Shown here: piece after piece, positions 8,657 through 18,179 of the stretch
How the letters are laid out: the number at the start of each line of letters is the position of its first letter
How positions within the stretch are numbered: position 1 is the stretch's first letter
NCBI GenBank assembly: GCA_002471015.1
Contig: DKPB01000082.1
Coordinates: 62,001 to 126,000, forward strand
DNA length: 64,000 bases
Reading direction: 5' to 3'
From: Stenotrophomonas sp. UBA7346
Lineage (GTDB): Bacteria; Pseudomonadota; Gammaproteobacteria; Xanthomonadales; Xanthomonadaceae
Notes under the pieces: generated by a model
Databases searched by the model: none
What the model was told of the DNA's origin: nothing
What the model saw: the letters and a program-made list of their open reading frames with translations, nothing else
Position numbers and translations under genes: made by a program

Positions 8657-9163
8657 TCAATAGCGCGGGGCTGGAATCTCAAAATCCGAGTTGATTGGCC
8701 ACACCAGGTTCGATGTGCTGAAACCTTGAGCCTCGCCGATTTTCAGCCACGCTTCGGCGATTGCGGGTTCAACAACCGGCTTCCTGTACAACAGACACAT
8801 ATGCTTCCGGTCCGGCTGCCCCAGCAGCGCGATCTGCCCAGCGACGTCGACCTTGATGATGTAGATTTCACCCCGAAAGAAGGGCATCGAATGAACTGTT
8901 CCGGGATAGTCCACTTTCCATCTTGAGTTCGCACTGTCAGTTGCAGTCGCCTCCCCATGGAAGACTTTTTTGCCCAAGGTACTGTGCGTATAGGTACTCA
9001 CGACATCGATGAAGCCATCCTCGCGTAGCGTGTAGTCGCGGAACACGTCCCGCATCTGCAGATCATCACCGCTGGTTGGCGTCCGTACGACCTCGTACCA
9101 ACGTCCCATATGCGTCTCGACATCCACATAAGGCGCTCGCCATAGTTCCGGTTTCATTTTCAT
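8657..9163 (-). CDS. lipocalin-family protein
   Basis: A 168-residue protein with the lipocalin signature GRWYEV near the N-terminus (the GxW motif). Alternating beta strands follow (DYTLREDG, WKVDYPG, MPFFRGEIYII, HMCLLYRKP), and the C-terminal helix precedes WPINSD. Bacterial lipocalins such as Blc bind fatty acids or lysophospholipids and are starvation-induced. No lipobox is visible with the ATG at 9163, so it would be cytoplasmic or use a longer start. In-frame ATGs at 9172 and 9190 are possible, but the frame beyond that to 9529 looks non-coding. It is a single gene. Confidence 0.75.
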   Translation of the reverse strand: MKMKPELWRAPYVDVETHMGRWYEVVRTPTSGDDLQMRDVFRDYTLREDGFIDVVSTYTHSTLGKKVFHGEATATDSANSRWKVDYPGTVHSMPFFRGEIYIIKVDVAGQIALLGQPDRKHMCLLYRKPVVEPAIAEAWLKIGEAQGFSTSNLVWPINSDFEIPAPRY

Positions 9164-9830
9164 CGCGTCCATAAGGCAGGTATGCATGGGCATCATTAAA
9201 GCCACTTGGCGCGGACGTTGGCCGTGAAGGCTGACGAAAGGGCTTTCACGCTGCAGTGCGGGATCGGAACGCTGATACCTGCTGAAACCAGCGCGCACGG
9301 CAGCAACGATCCAGCCTAAATCCGCGAAGCTCAGAAAACGGAGATGAGCCACGCCCTCGTCGTCCACGACGGCGTGCGTCGCTCCTGCGCAATGTCTGGT
9401 CGGAGATGGTTTCTGCGTGCGTCGCACTGCCATGCGCGATCTCCAACCAGCCGCGTCAATGCCGCGCCAGTCATCGCTGTGCCGCAGGTTCGCCCATGAC
9501 GACCGCCATGGTCGCCATCGCATCCTCATAACGTTTGCCTGCGTAATACGAATAATGCGCTCGCGGGCTCAATCATTGACCTGACAACCGGATTGCAAAG
9601 AAGATCGGGAAGAAGTCCCGCGCCATGCGCGTGGATACTTCGACGCGCTTCCCGGTGGCGGGGCTGTACGCCCGCTCCGCGCCAGTCGCACTATTCCAAC
9701 AACGCGTGCCGCTACTGGCGGGGTTGCGATTGCTACCTGGTCGCTAGTGCCGCAGTAACGGTATTCTTCGGCGCGGTGCCCCGCCTGTGCACGGGCGGGC
9801 TACGGCTTATTCGATTGAGTGGAGGGATTG
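9164..9830. other. 667-base region without a supported gene
   Basis: The minus-strand frame continuous with the lipocalin gene is open to 9529, but it reads as Arg/Trp-rich non-coding sequence without a start site. The right end holds the ribosome site GGAGGG (from 9821) of the EAL-domain gene. No hairpin terminator or repeat was identified. Confidence 0.4.
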
Positions 9831-12752
9831 ATGACAGCGGGTTCCACAGCAAAGGTCGGCTCCACATCGGTAGTGCGCTGGGTGGGAACGCTGCTGGGTC
9901 TGGTGCTGAGTGCAGGCTTGCTGTCAACGATTCTCCAGGACCGCTCAGCGCGTCTGCAGGCAGCGCAACACCAGAGTGCGGCGATAGCCCAAGGCGTTGA
10001 CCGGCTGCTCCGCTACGAGATACGCAACCTGGAAAGAGCATTGAACGGCATGGCCGCCGAGGCCGACGGCTTCGCAGCCGATCCTTCCCATTGGGATCTG
10101 CCCGAAACCATCCGCGGTGTCAATTCACGTAATGGCGAGCTCCAGGATATCGATGTGTTCGGTGCTGACGGCCGCTTGCTCCACGGCGGCGTGAACGCGC
10201 CTACCGCGGCGTCAGCCGTACTGCAGCCATCACTTCAGACCGGCCAGTTGGGTGTGGGCTCGTTACTGAAGCAGGGTCGGGCGCAGCCTGTCGTGCAGCT
10301 GGTGGTACGCACGCCGCACGGGAACTGGCTGGTGGCACGGCTGCGCACGTCGGAGCTGCAGTCGATGCTGGAGGACGTCGATGTGGGCAGTGACGGTGGC
10401 ACCGCCATCATGACCCCCGCCGGTGTCGTGCTTGCGCACCAGGGTGCAAGCCTGGACTACGCAGACCTGCCCAGCGGCCTGGCAGAACAGCCGCCGCGAC
10501 TGCATGCAGGCGCTGATGGCGATCTGCTGACCAGTCTGTCGTCCAACAGCGGGTATCCGTTCGTGGTGGCGGCGGCCCTGTCCAGGAACGAGGCAATCAA
10601 GCCCTGGAGAAACTACACAGCATTCGCGGTATCGCTGCTGATGTTGTATTGGTTTGGCATGTTCTACCTGATGCGGCGGATGGCGGCATCGGAGGCGGTA
10701 CGTCACAACGTGCATGTTGAACTGCAGCGTCACGCGGACTGGCTCGGCAAGGCGCAGGAAGCCTCGCGCGCGGGAGTCTGGGCGATGGATACGGGCCGCG
10801 ACCAGGTACGCGCCTCCGCCCACGCGGCAGAGCTGTTTGGTTTCCCGCGTGCCGAAGGCATGCTGCCCCTGAAGGAATTCTTCAACCGCATGCATGACGC
10901 GGACCGGCCACGGGTCGAGCAGGCATTCGCGCAGGCGTGGGAAAGCGGCAGCCCCTTCCGTGCCGAATACCGCATCATGCTGCCCGATGGGCAGCAGCGC
11001 TGGATAAGCGCGCGCGGCGCTCCGGTGCATGACCACGACGGGGTGCTGCGCATGACCGGCACCATCATGGATATCACGGTCCGTCGGCTGCAGCAGAGTG
11101 ACCTGGAACGCGCCGAATCACAGTTCCGCGAACTGTTCGAGCGCAATCCACTTCCGTTCTGGGTATTCGACATCCAATCGCTGCGCTTCCTTGCGGTAAA
11201 CACGGCGGCGGTACGTCGCTATGGCTATTCCCATGAGGAATTCCTGGCGATGACCATTCTTCAGATCCGGCTGCCCGAGCAGGCAACGGCGGTACAGGAG
11301 TCGGTCGATGATCAGGCCGAGCCCCGTGATTCGCAGCCCATCTGGTTGCATATGACCCGCGACGGCCGCCGCATGCACGTTCGTGTCTACAGCAGCAGCA
11401 TCCGTTTCGACGGCCATGACGCACGCCTGGTGCTGGCTGAGGATGTCAGCGACCGGGTGGCCTATGAAGCCGATCTGAAATGGCGTGCCGCGCATGAAGA
11501 AAGCACCGGCCTTCTGCACGTGCGTACGCTGCTGGAACGGGTGGATGCAGCCCACAAGGGAGCGGCCACCAGTAGCCCTTACGCCATCATCCACATCCAG
11601 CTCCGTGACCTGGAACTGATGTCCTCCACCTTCGGGCGCGGAACACGGGACGCCCTCATCCGCAGCATCGCGCGACGCCTGCAGCGGATAGCCGAAGGCC
11701 ACGGCCACCTGGCCTATGCACCGGCGGATGCGTTCGTGCTGGCGGTCACGCAGGGCGAGAACTGGAACGATCTGGTGGATGCGCTGGGCGCGGCCTTTAC
11801 CGAGACCATCGAGTCGGTGACCGGCGTGCACCGCCTGGAAGGCTGGATCGGCGTTGCCTTCCAACAGCCTGAAGAACTGGCCGAGCAGGTAGCCGGGCAC
11901 GCCGTGCTGGCAGCTTTCGAGGCGCGCGCGCAGAACCTGCCAACGATGCATTACTCACCGCGCATGGCCGAGCATGCGGCGGACCGGCTGGCGACGGTGC
12001 ACCGGCTGCGCAGCGCCTTGGCCAACGCCGAGTTCGAGCTGTTCTTCCAGCCCATCAAACGGGTGCGCGATGGAAACATCATCGTCGCCGAAGCGCTGCT
12101 GCGCTGGCGCACCGAGGACGGCTATGTCTCCCCGGCCACCTTCATTCCGCTGTGCGAGGAATCCGGGCTGATCGTGCCACTTGGCGAATGGGTGATTGAC
12201 GCAGCGGCGCGTGCGCGCCAGACGTTGGGCGCGCGGGGCCATGACGGCATCGCCATCGCCATCAACGTGTCCGCCGTGCAGTTCATGTCCGGCACGGTGT
12301 CGAGCATGCTGCGCGATGCACATCTGCGTTACCACCTGCCGCGTGGCGCCCTGCATGTGGAGCTGACCGAAAGCGCGATGCTGCAGCGCCCGGAGATGGC
12401 GCAGGCAACGATGGAGGAGCTTCGGCGGGACGGTGTCTGCGTTTCGATAGACGATTTCGGCACCGGCTTCTCCAGCATGAGCTACCTGCGCGACCTGCCG
12501 CTGGATCACCTCAAGATCGACAGGAGCTTCGTGCAGAACGTGCACAGCGACCCGCGCAATGCGTCCATCTGCAATGCACTGGTCGCATTGGGGCATGGTT
12601 TGGGGCTGAGCATTGTTGCCGAAGGCGTCGAGAGCCCCGCCGAGTTCGAATGGCTGGCCACGCATGGCGTTGATTGCGTGCAGGGCTACTACATCGCGCA
12701 CCCCATGCCTCTGCAGGCGTTCATCGAGTGGCTGGAAGCCAACGCCGCCTAG
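9831..12752 (+). CDS. membrane PAS-PAS-degenerate GGDEF-EAL phosphodiesterase
   Basis: A 973-residue inner-membrane signalling protein. Helix one (about 15-35) and helix two (about 263-283) enclose a periplasmic sensor region of about 225 residues. Two PAS folds (about 305-420 and 425-545), a GGDEF-like domain (about 555-705) and an EAL domain (about 720-965) follow. The GGDEF motif is replaced by PADAF near residue 630, so cyclase activity is unlikely. The EAL domain keeps EALLRW, INVS, ELTES, DDFGTGFSS, KIDRSF, VAEGVE and VQGYY, all that is needed to hydrolyse cyclic-di-GMP. ATG 9831 with GGAGGG upstream is preferred over GTG 9819. It converges with the CorA-type gene. Confidence 0.92.
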   Translation: MTAGSTAKVGSTSVVRWVGTLLGLVLSAGLLSTILQDRSARLQAAQHQSAAIAQGVDRLLRYEIRNLERALNGMAAEADGFAADPSHWDLPETIRGVNSRNGELQDIDVFGADGRLLHGGVNAPTAASAVLQPSLQTGQLGVGSLLKQGRAQPVVQLVVRTPHGNWLVARLRTSELQSMLEDVDVGSDGGTAIMTPAGVVLAHQGASLDYADLPSGLAEQPPRLHAGADGDLLTSLSSNSGYPFVVAAALSRNEAIKPWRNYTAFAVSLLMLYWFGMFYLMRRMAASEAVRHNVHVELQRHADWLGKAQEASRAGVWAMDTGRDQVRASAHAAELFGFPRAEGMLPLKEFFNRMHDADRPRVEQAFAQAWESGSPFRAEYRIMLPDGQQRWISARGAPVHDHDGVLRMTGTIMDITVRRLQQSDLERAESQFRELFERNPLPFWVFDIQSLRFLAVNTAAVRRYGYSHEEFLAMTILQIRLPEQATAVQESVDDQAEPRDSQPIWLHMTRDGRRMHVRVYSSSIRFDGHDARLVLAEDVSDRVAYEADLKWRAAHEESTGLLHVRTLLERVDAAHKGAATSSPYAIIHIQLRDLELMSSTFGRGTRDALIRSIARRLQRIAEGHGHLAYAPADAFVLAVTQGENWNDLVDALGAAFTETIESVTGVHRLEGWIGVAFQQPEELAEQVAGHAVLAAFEARAQNLPTMHYSPRMAEHAADRLATVHRLRSALANAEFELFFQPIKRVRDGNIIVAEALLRWRTEDGYVSPATFIPLCEESGLIVPLGEWVIDAAARARQTLGARGHDGIAIAINVSAVQFMSGTVSSMLRDAHLRYHLPRGALHVELTESAMLQRPEMAQATMEELRRDGVCVSIDDFGTGFSSMSYLRDLPLDHLKIDRSFVQNVHSDPRNASICNALVALGHGLGLSIVAEGVESPAEFEWLATHGVDCVQGYYIAHPMPLQAFIEWLEANAA

Positions 12753-12869
12753 CCGCTCAGGTGCCACCAGCGAGAAACAAAAGCAGCAGGGACAGGCCGT
12801 TGCGGCTGAAGAACCGAACCGTGCGTGTTCAGTCCTCACCTTGTTCCGCTGTTTCTGCGCGCTGCGCTG

Positions 12870-13856
12870 CTAGAACCAGCGGCGGCGCCGGCCCAGCAAG
12901 GTCATCGCTACCGAGAACAGCAACAACCCGACCACGATCGACCAGAAGCCCGCATCGCGCGTCTGGAACAGGCTGGCTTCAAAATTCATGCCCAACGCGC
13001 CGACGAAAGTGGCCAGCACACCGGCGATGACGGTGACGAACGTCAGTACCCGCATCGAACCGTTGGTGCGCAGCGCGACCTGGCCACTGAACAGCTCGAA
13101 GCTGCCGACGACCAGTGCGCGCGCGTTCTCGATCATGTCCATGGCCCGTTCGAATCGTGTGTCCAGCGCGACGAAATGACGCTCTGCATCCCTGCTCTCC
13201 GATGGCCGGAAATCAGGGCGCGACAAAGTGCCGAACACAGCACGGTGCGGCGCCAGCATTCGACGCAGGCGCGACGCCCAGCGCCGCAACCGCTGCAGCT
13301 CCTGGAGGTTGGCTTCGATGTCATTGCTCGACATGTCCGATTCCAGGTGCTCGACGGCACATTCGAAATCGCTGACAGCGTCGAAGTACCCGGACAGCTG
13401 GCGGTCCAGCAGCGTGGCGACGAAGCTCTCCGAGGACAGGCTGCCGATGACGGCGCCATGCGCAGCTTCACGCAGGGCGGCCAGAAACTGGATTTCCTCA
13501 GTGTGGTAGGTGATCACACGGTTGCGCCCCGCCACACAGATCAGTACGGCACCACTCACCAGCTCGTCGCCCTGTGCCGGCGCCACGGCGACGGCGCGCG
13601 CCCAGAAGTACTCTCCCTCACGTTCCACCAACGGCGTACTGCCAGATTCCAGCAGCGGCCGTACAAGCGCGGGCAGTTCGCAGGCGCGCCACAGGTTATC
13701 CAGCGTCTGCTCGTCGGGTGCCGACAGATCTACCCACAGCAACTCATCTTCCGTAGGGAGGCATTCGCCCATGTCGGCCAGGCTCAACTCACGTGGCGGT
13801 GCATTGGATCGGAACAATCGGGCAAAGAAGCCCGGCACGGCGGCCCTGCTTTCCAT
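12870..13856 (-). CDS. CorA/ZntB-type divalent cation transporter
   Basis: A 328-residue protein with the CorA architecture: a large acidic cytoplasmic N-domain, a long helix (EANLQELQRLRRWASRL region), and two C-terminal membrane helices (about 268-290 and 302-322). The pore signature GMN follows helix one (GALGMNFEA). CorA and ZntB proteins form pentameric channels for magnesium, cobalt or zinc. The sequence alone does not separate them, although a Glu close after GMN is seen in both. The start at 13856 has AAGGAGGAG upstream; an upstream frame extension lacks support. It is a single gene, convergent with the EAL gene. Confidence 0.88.
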   Translation of the reverse strand: MESRAAVPGFFARLFRSNAPPRELSLADMGECLPTEDELLWVDLSAPDEQTLDNLWRACELPALVRPLLESGSTPLVEREGEYFWARAVAVAPAQGDELVSGAVLICVAGRNRVITYHTEEIQFLAALREAAHGAVIGSLSSESFVATLLDRQLSGYFDAVSDFECAVEHLESDMSSNDIEANLQELQRLRRWASRLRRMLAPHRAVFGTLSRPDFRPSESRDAERHFVALDTRFERAMDMIENARALVVGSFELFSGQVALRTNGSMRVLTFVTVIAGVLATFVGALGMNFEASLFQTRDAGFWSIVVGLLLFSVAMTLLGRRRRWF

Positions 13857-14120
13857 CTCCCGCTCCTCCTTCAAACACAGGCAACCATTGGTGGCGGTAC
13901 GTTGTGTCCTGTCGCACCCCAGCGGGGCATCGCAACGCTGGGGACCCGCTGCGGCTGCAGCTGCCTGTGGTGTAGCCAGCCCGCCGATAACGACGCGTGA
14001 GAACGCGTGAAGCGACCGCAGGCGTGTTGTATCGGCATGCATCAACACAGTGTGTTCACACAAATCCACGGACTACCAACGACCGTACATGGAGCATGCA
14101 GATCAACTCAGAACGTGGTG

Positions 14121-15614
14121 ATGAGCATGACCAGCATCTGGATGGCCTCTCATCCCTTCGTTCCCACCCCACAGGTACTGAGCGGTGATATCAATGCCGA
14201 CGTGGTGGTTGTCGGTGCCGGCATTACCGGCCTGTTGACGGCGTGGCGGCTGTGCGACGCCGGCTACCAGGTGGTGGTTCTGGAGGCAGGGCTGGCCGGG
14301 CAGAAGAACACCGGTGCATCCACAGGCAACCTCTATGGCGCCACGTCGCAGATGGCAGGCATGCTCGACAAATGGGGTGAGGATGTCGTGCGTGAGGTGG
14401 TTGCCGCACGCATGCACGCCATTGCCGGGGTCGAGACACTGGTCCAGCAACAGCTGATTGAATGTGGTTTCGCGCGCGCGCCGTTGCAGTGGGGTATCGA
14501 AGGCAGCGGCCAGACCGAGTTGCAGGCGTATGAGCGGGAGCTCGCGGCATACCAGACTGCCGGCCTGAATCCGCAGACGGGCCGGAGCAGCCTACCCTTC
14601 CCGTTGACCGAATCGTTCAACGTGGAAGCACAGGCGCAGTTTGACCCCTACCAGTTCTGTCGCGCCTTGCTTGCCCAGCTGAGCCAGCACGCTGCGGTAT
14701 TCGAGCAGAGCCAGGTCACCGACATCGATGCCCGCGCGGGCCGGGTGAGCACGGCCAACGGGACGGTGCACGCCATCCACATCGTTCTGGCCACGCATTC
14801 ACCGGCGGGGTTCAACCTGCTGCAGGCGGAAATGGAGGTGTACCGTGAGTACGGCATCGCCGTCCCGGTCGAGACGCCGTTTGCCGAAGGCATTCATTGG
14901 GTGACCGACAGCGGCCGCTCGCTGCGCTCGGTACCGGGGCGGCAGTCGCCGTTGCTGGTAGTCGTCGGCGAAAAACATCGCACCGGCGAATGGTCTCCTG
15001 CGCAGGACCCTGTCGGCCGCCTGCTTGACTATGCGCAGCAACGGATCGTGGTGAACGGCCCGGTGGCGGCAAGCTGGTCAGCCCAGCAGTTCAAACCCGC
15101 TGACGGGCTGCCCTATATCGGCAGCAGCGCACATGAAAATGTGTGGGTCGCCACCGGTTTCCAGGCCGATGGCTTGACCTGGGGTGCGCTTGCGGCCGAG
15201 TTCATCGTCCAGGGTATCGAAGGGCAGCAGCCCAGCGATCTGGCACATCTGCTCAGTCCGCTACGGATAACGCCGATCAAGTCGGCCGCTGGCTGGGCCA
15301 GAACCAATACCACGGTTATCAAGCATATGGTGGGCGACCGCCTGAAGGCGGGAGCCGACGATGGCACCGAGATCGCACCGGGCTCCGGACGTATCGTGGG
15401 CCGTGGCGAGAACCGTTGTGCCCTGTATCGCGACCCAAGCGGCATGTTGCATGCAATGTCTCCGGTCTGCCCGCATCTGAAATGCATCGTGCAGTGGAAC
15501 GGCGAAGCCAGCAGTTGGGACTGCCCGTGCCACGGCAGCCGATTCAGCCCCACCGGTGAACTACTGGAAGGCCCCGCATTGACGGGACTGGCAAGCAAAC
15601 GAACGCCTTCCTAG
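14121..15614 (+). CDS. FAD-dependent oxidoreductase with C-terminal Rieske 2Fe-2S domain
   Basis: A 497-residue fusion. The N-terminal DAO-type FAD domain begins with DVVVVGAGITGL (GxGxxG) and continues through GLPYIG and TGFQADGLTWG near residue 355. The last 100 residues form a Rieske cluster site with CPHLKC and CPCHGS, giving the two Cys/His pairs. Such fusions pass electrons between flavin and iron-sulfur centre; the substrate is an amine or related compound, unknown here. In-frame start choices are GTG 14118, ATG 14121 and ATG 14127. It is divergent from the CorA gene and converges with a membrane-protein gene eight bases beyond its stop. Confidence 0.88.
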   Translation: MSMTSIWMASHPFVPTPQVLSGDINADVVVVGAGITGLLTAWRLCDAGYQVVVLEAGLAGQKNTGASTGNLYGATSQMAGMLDKWGEDVVREVVAARMHAIAGVETLVQQQLIECGFARAPLQWGIEGSGQTELQAYERELAAYQTAGLNPQTGRSSLPFPLTESFNVEAQAQFDPYQFCRALLAQLSQHAAVFEQSQVTDIDARAGRVSTANGTVHAIHIVLATHSPAGFNLLQAEMEVYREYGIAVPVETPFAEGIHWVTDSGRSLRSVPGRQSPLLVVVGEKHRTGEWSPAQDPVGRLLDYAQQRIVVNGPVAASWSAQQFKPADGLPYIGSSAHENVWVATGFQADGLTWGALAAEFIVQGIEGQQPSDLAHLLSPLRITPIKSAAGWARTNTTVIKHMVGDRLKAGADDGTEIAPGSGRIVGRGENRCALYRDPSGMLHAMSPVCPHLKCIVQWNGEASSWDCPCHGSRFSPTGELLEGPALTGLASKRTPS

Positions 15615-15621
15615 CCCTCAC

Positions 15622-16164
15622 TCATGCACGCGCAGCCGCGCGTGTGAGCAACCACGGCAAGGCCAGGCCCATGCCGAACGCTGCGTAGATGCAGAACATG
15701 TCCGCCGGTTGCAGCCGTCGCTCGAAGCCCGGCGTCATCCGCGAAGGTACGACCTTGTAATCGACCAGATACGCAGTGACAGCTATTGCTGCCGCCAGCG
15801 TCACAACCGGCTGCGGTGAGCAGCGGCCCCGCCGCAGGGTTTCATACCCCGTTGCCCAGAACACGGAGGACGCATGATGGATCAGATACCCCGTAACGGT
15901 ATGGCGAATGCTCCAACCTGTGCGACGGTGCGCCTGGCGCGGCCAGATCCATTGGCTGGTGGCATTGGTGCCGGCGGCAGCCGCATGGCTGCGGCGGTAG
16001 CTGAACCACGAGACCAACACGCTGGACACCACACTGGCGCAACTTCCGGAACACAGGGCGCGCACGAACAGCTGCTTCACCGTGCGCCGCTGCGTGTGTT
16101 CATCAGCGGCGGCACCGGTTTGATCGGCAAAGCGCTGGCGGAGCGACTTGAGTGTTATGGACAT
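15622..16164 (-). CDS. uncharacterised membrane protein
   Basis: Up to 180 residues with hydrophobic helices near SSVLVSWF, VVTLAAAIAVTAYLV and MFCIYAAFGMGLALPWLL. A conserved-looking block, VDYKVVPSRMTPGFERRL, recurs in small proteobacterial membrane proteins of unknown role. The ATG at 16164 has AGGA about 10 bases upstream, but then the gene overlaps the start of the opposite-strand SDR gene. A GTG at 16080 gives a 152-residue product and removes the overlap. The function is unknown. Its convergent neighbour is the FAD/Rieske gene. Confidence 0.65.
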   Translation of the reverse strand: MSITLKSLRQRFADQTGAAADEHTQRRTVKQLFVRALCSGSCASVVSSVLVSWFSYRRSHAAAAGTNATSQWIWPRQAHRRTGWSIRHTVTGYLIHHASSVFWATGYETLRRGRCSPQPVVTLAAAIAVTAYLVDYKVVPSRMTPGFERRLQPADMFCIYAAFGMGLALPWLLTRAAARA

Positions 16165-17376
16165 GGGGTCATCCTGGGAGTGAGGGACGAAGCCGAAGCT
16201 TCACGCAGTCAGCCGGGTGCGCGCTTTGTCCAACTTGATTTCACCGGCCGCCCCGATCCATCCGTTGTTGCGCTGCTGGCCGGCGTGGACGTGGTGGTGA
16301 ATGCCGCAGGCATCTTCAATGAGACCTCCACGCAGAGTTTCGACGACGTGCATGTGAAAGGCCCGTGCACTCTGTTTGACCTTGCCGCGCAGGCCGGTGT
16401 GAAGCGCATCATCCAGATATCCGCCCTCGGCGCGGAGCTGCATGCTGACACCCGTTATTGGCGCAGCAAGGCCCGGGGTGATCGCTGTGCGAGCGCGTTT
16501 GCAGGAACCGTCGTGGTGGTGAGGCCTTCGCTGGTGTATGCCGCGTTGGGCGCCAGCAGTGTACTGTTTCAGCGTTTGGCAGTGCTGCCGTGGCTGCCGT
16601 TGCCGGCCACCGCCGGCGAGGTGCAACCTATTCACCTGGATGACCTGGTCGATGGCCTGGTCGCGCTGGTGCAGCACCCGCAGCCGCCGCAGCTGGTTGC
16701 TGCCGTAGGCCCGGTTGCGCTGGGCATGGATGCCTATCTGCGGGCGCTGTCTCCAGCAGCGGTCAAGCACCGTATCGTGTGGCGCATTCCAATGCGCGTA
16801 GCGCTGCCGTTGGCAAAATTCCTGCAGAAGCTTCCCGGCAGCACCGTCAGTGCGGATGCGCTGAAGATGCTCGCCCATCCAAACACCGCCAATGCTGCGC
16901 CATGGGCGGCCCTGGTCGGCAGGCCGCTGCGGCGGCCAGACCAGTTCGTCGAACCAGCGCGTCGCCAGCAGGCCCATCAGCTGGCGGTGCTGGCCAACAT
17001 GCTGCCGGTACTGCGGCTGAGCCTGTCACTGACGTGGCTGATCACTGCGTGGGTGTCGGCCTTTGTTTACCCGCAGGCGGCCAGCCTCGACTTGCTGGTA
17101 CGCGCGCAGGTTCCGCTGGTGCTGGCACCAGTGGCGCTGTACACGGCCGCCCTGCTCGACGCAGCACTGGCATTGGCAATGTGGGTGCGGCGCTGGCGAC
17201 GCGGTGTGTATCTGCTGCAGATAGGCCTGATGCTGGTGTACAGCGCGATCATCAGCCTGTGGCTGCCCGAGTACTGGGCCCACCCCTACGGGCCGATGGT
17301 CAAGAACCTGCCAATGCTCGCATTGACCGCACTGCTGCTCTGGTTGGAGAGTCCGAATGGACGTGGTACTCGTTAA
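16096..17376 (+). CDS. NAD(P)-binding SDR protein with C-terminal DoxX-like membrane domain
   Basis: The frame opens with a Rossmann motif (RVFISGGTGLIGKAL). The NADB domain runs to about residue 285 and contains NAAGIFNE, ISALGAE and VVRPSLVY. Four hydrophobic helices fill the C-terminal third, as in SDR/DoxX fusions. GTG 16096 is the first start that keeps the Rossmann strand and does not run deep into the opposite gene, but it has no ribosome site. ATG 15874 has an excellent GGAGG site, but it would add a low-complexity 74-residue leader antisense to the membrane gene. The 3' end overlaps the DUF2269 gene by 20 bases, so they form an operon. The membrane-bound substrate is unknown. Confidence 0.75.
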   Translation: MFISGGTGLIGKALAERLECYGHGVILGVRDEAEASRSQPGARFVQLDFTGRPDPSVVALLAGVDVVVNAAGIFNETSTQSFDDVHVKGPCTLFDLAAQAGVKRIIQISALGAELHADTRYWRSKARGDRCASAFAGTVVVVRPSLVYAALGASSVLFQRLAVLPWLPLPATAGEVQPIHLDDLVDGLVALVQHPQPPQLVAAVGPVALGMDAYLRALSPAAVKHRIVWRIPMRVALPLAKFLQKLPGSTVSADALKMLAHPNTANAAPWAALVGRPLRRPDQFVEPARRQQAHQLAVLANMLPVLRLSLSLTWLITAWVSAFVYPQAASLDLLVRAQVPLVLAPVALYTAALLDAALALAMWVRRWRRGVYLLQIGLMLVYSAIISLWLPEYWAHPYGPMVKNLPMLALTALLLWLESPNGRGTR

Positions 17377-17830
17377 ATACCTGCATATTCTTTCCTCGAC
17401 GTTCCTGTTCGGAACCGGCGTGGGCACTGCGTTCTACCTGTTGTTGATCAGCCGCCAACGCGACCCCGCCGTGGTTGCGCCGGTTGCACGCCTGGTGGTG
17501 ATTGCCGATTGGTTGTTCACCGCCACCACCATCATCCTGCAGCCGCTGTCGGGACTGTACCTGGCCCACCGCATGGGCATAGCACTGAGCACGCCCTGGC
17601 TCTACTGGTCGGTGGTGCTGTTCATCCTGGCCGCGCTCTGTTGGTTGCCGGTGGTCTGGCTGCAGATGAAGCTGCGCGACATCGCCGAGGCAGCCGCAGC
17701 GTCCGGGCAGCAGCTGCTACCGCTGCGCTACTACCAATATCTAGGCGCATGGGCCGCGCTGGGCGTGCCGGCCTTGATCTCGTTCCTGATCGTGTTCTAC
17801 CTGATGACCGCCAAACCCGCGCTTGGCTGA
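17357..17830 (+). CDS. DUF2269-family integral membrane protein
   Basis: A 157-residue protein with four predicted helices. The first is preceded by VKYLHILSSTFLFGTG, the recognisable opening of DUF2269 proteins, and the last runs through ALISFLIVFYLM. Its 5' end overlaps the SDR/DoxX gene by 20 bases, indicating translational coupling; this pairing recurs in other genomes as I recall it. The function of the family is unknown; association with a membrane reductase suggests a shared envelope redox role, which is inference. Confidence 0.8.
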   Translation: MDVVLVKYLHILSSTFLFGTGVGTAFYLLLISRQRDPAVVAPVARLVVIADWLFTATTIILQPLSGLYLAHRMGIALSTPWLYWSVVLFILAALCWLPVVWLQMKLRDIAEAAAASGQQLLPLRYYQYLGAWAALGVPALISFLIVFYLMTAKPALG

Positions 17831-17874
17831 AACCACGCTTATGCAATCGAAGGATGGAACACTTGGAGGTGACT

Positions 17875-18087
17875 ATGGAAAACACTACGCACTATCTGTC
17901 AGACGATGAGCGAATGAGCTTTCAGACCGCCTACCAGCTGCACGGGAGCGGCGCCGAATTCTGGGAGACCTACCAGACGCTGCTGCGCCTGGTCACTACA
18001 CGGACGGGCGACCACGCCAATGTCGCCAACGAGCTGGCAAGCCTGGCTGTACAGATAGGGGCCACCGACGAGGCGCTGTTCGTCTGA
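17875..18087 (+). CDS. small HGSG-EFWE protein, copy 2
   Basis: A 70-residue paralogue of the product at 5827-6036. The shared core is HGSG-x-EFWE-x-Y, then an aliphatic helix, NELA-x-LA-x-Q, and a terminal LFV. The ATG at 17875 has a strong GGAGGTGACT site. It starts 44 bases after the DUF2269 gene and may extend that operon. As with copy 1 it follows or precedes a small membrane protein gene, a recurring context. It is soluble and acidic, and the family is unknown. Confidence 0.75.
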   Translation: MENTTHYLSDDERMSFQTAYQLHGSGAEFWETYQTLLRLVTTRTGDHANVANELASLAVQIGATDEALFV

Positions 18088-18179
18088 GCTATCGGGCCGA
18101 TCGCAATCGTGAGCCAATGCGGGAATGCGGTCCCACTCTTTGCCGGCTGATCCCGTCGCGCAGGCGACTGTGGACGACA

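Noticed and set aside
10263..11951. Minus-strand frames opposite the PAS/EAL gene
   Set aside because: They mirror a well supported phosphodiesterase and have no start sites or motifs.
12825..14000. 391-codon plus-strand frame opposite the CorA-type gene
   Set aside because: It is antisense to a clear CorA family protein, has His/Arg/Gln-rich shadow composition and no ribosome site.
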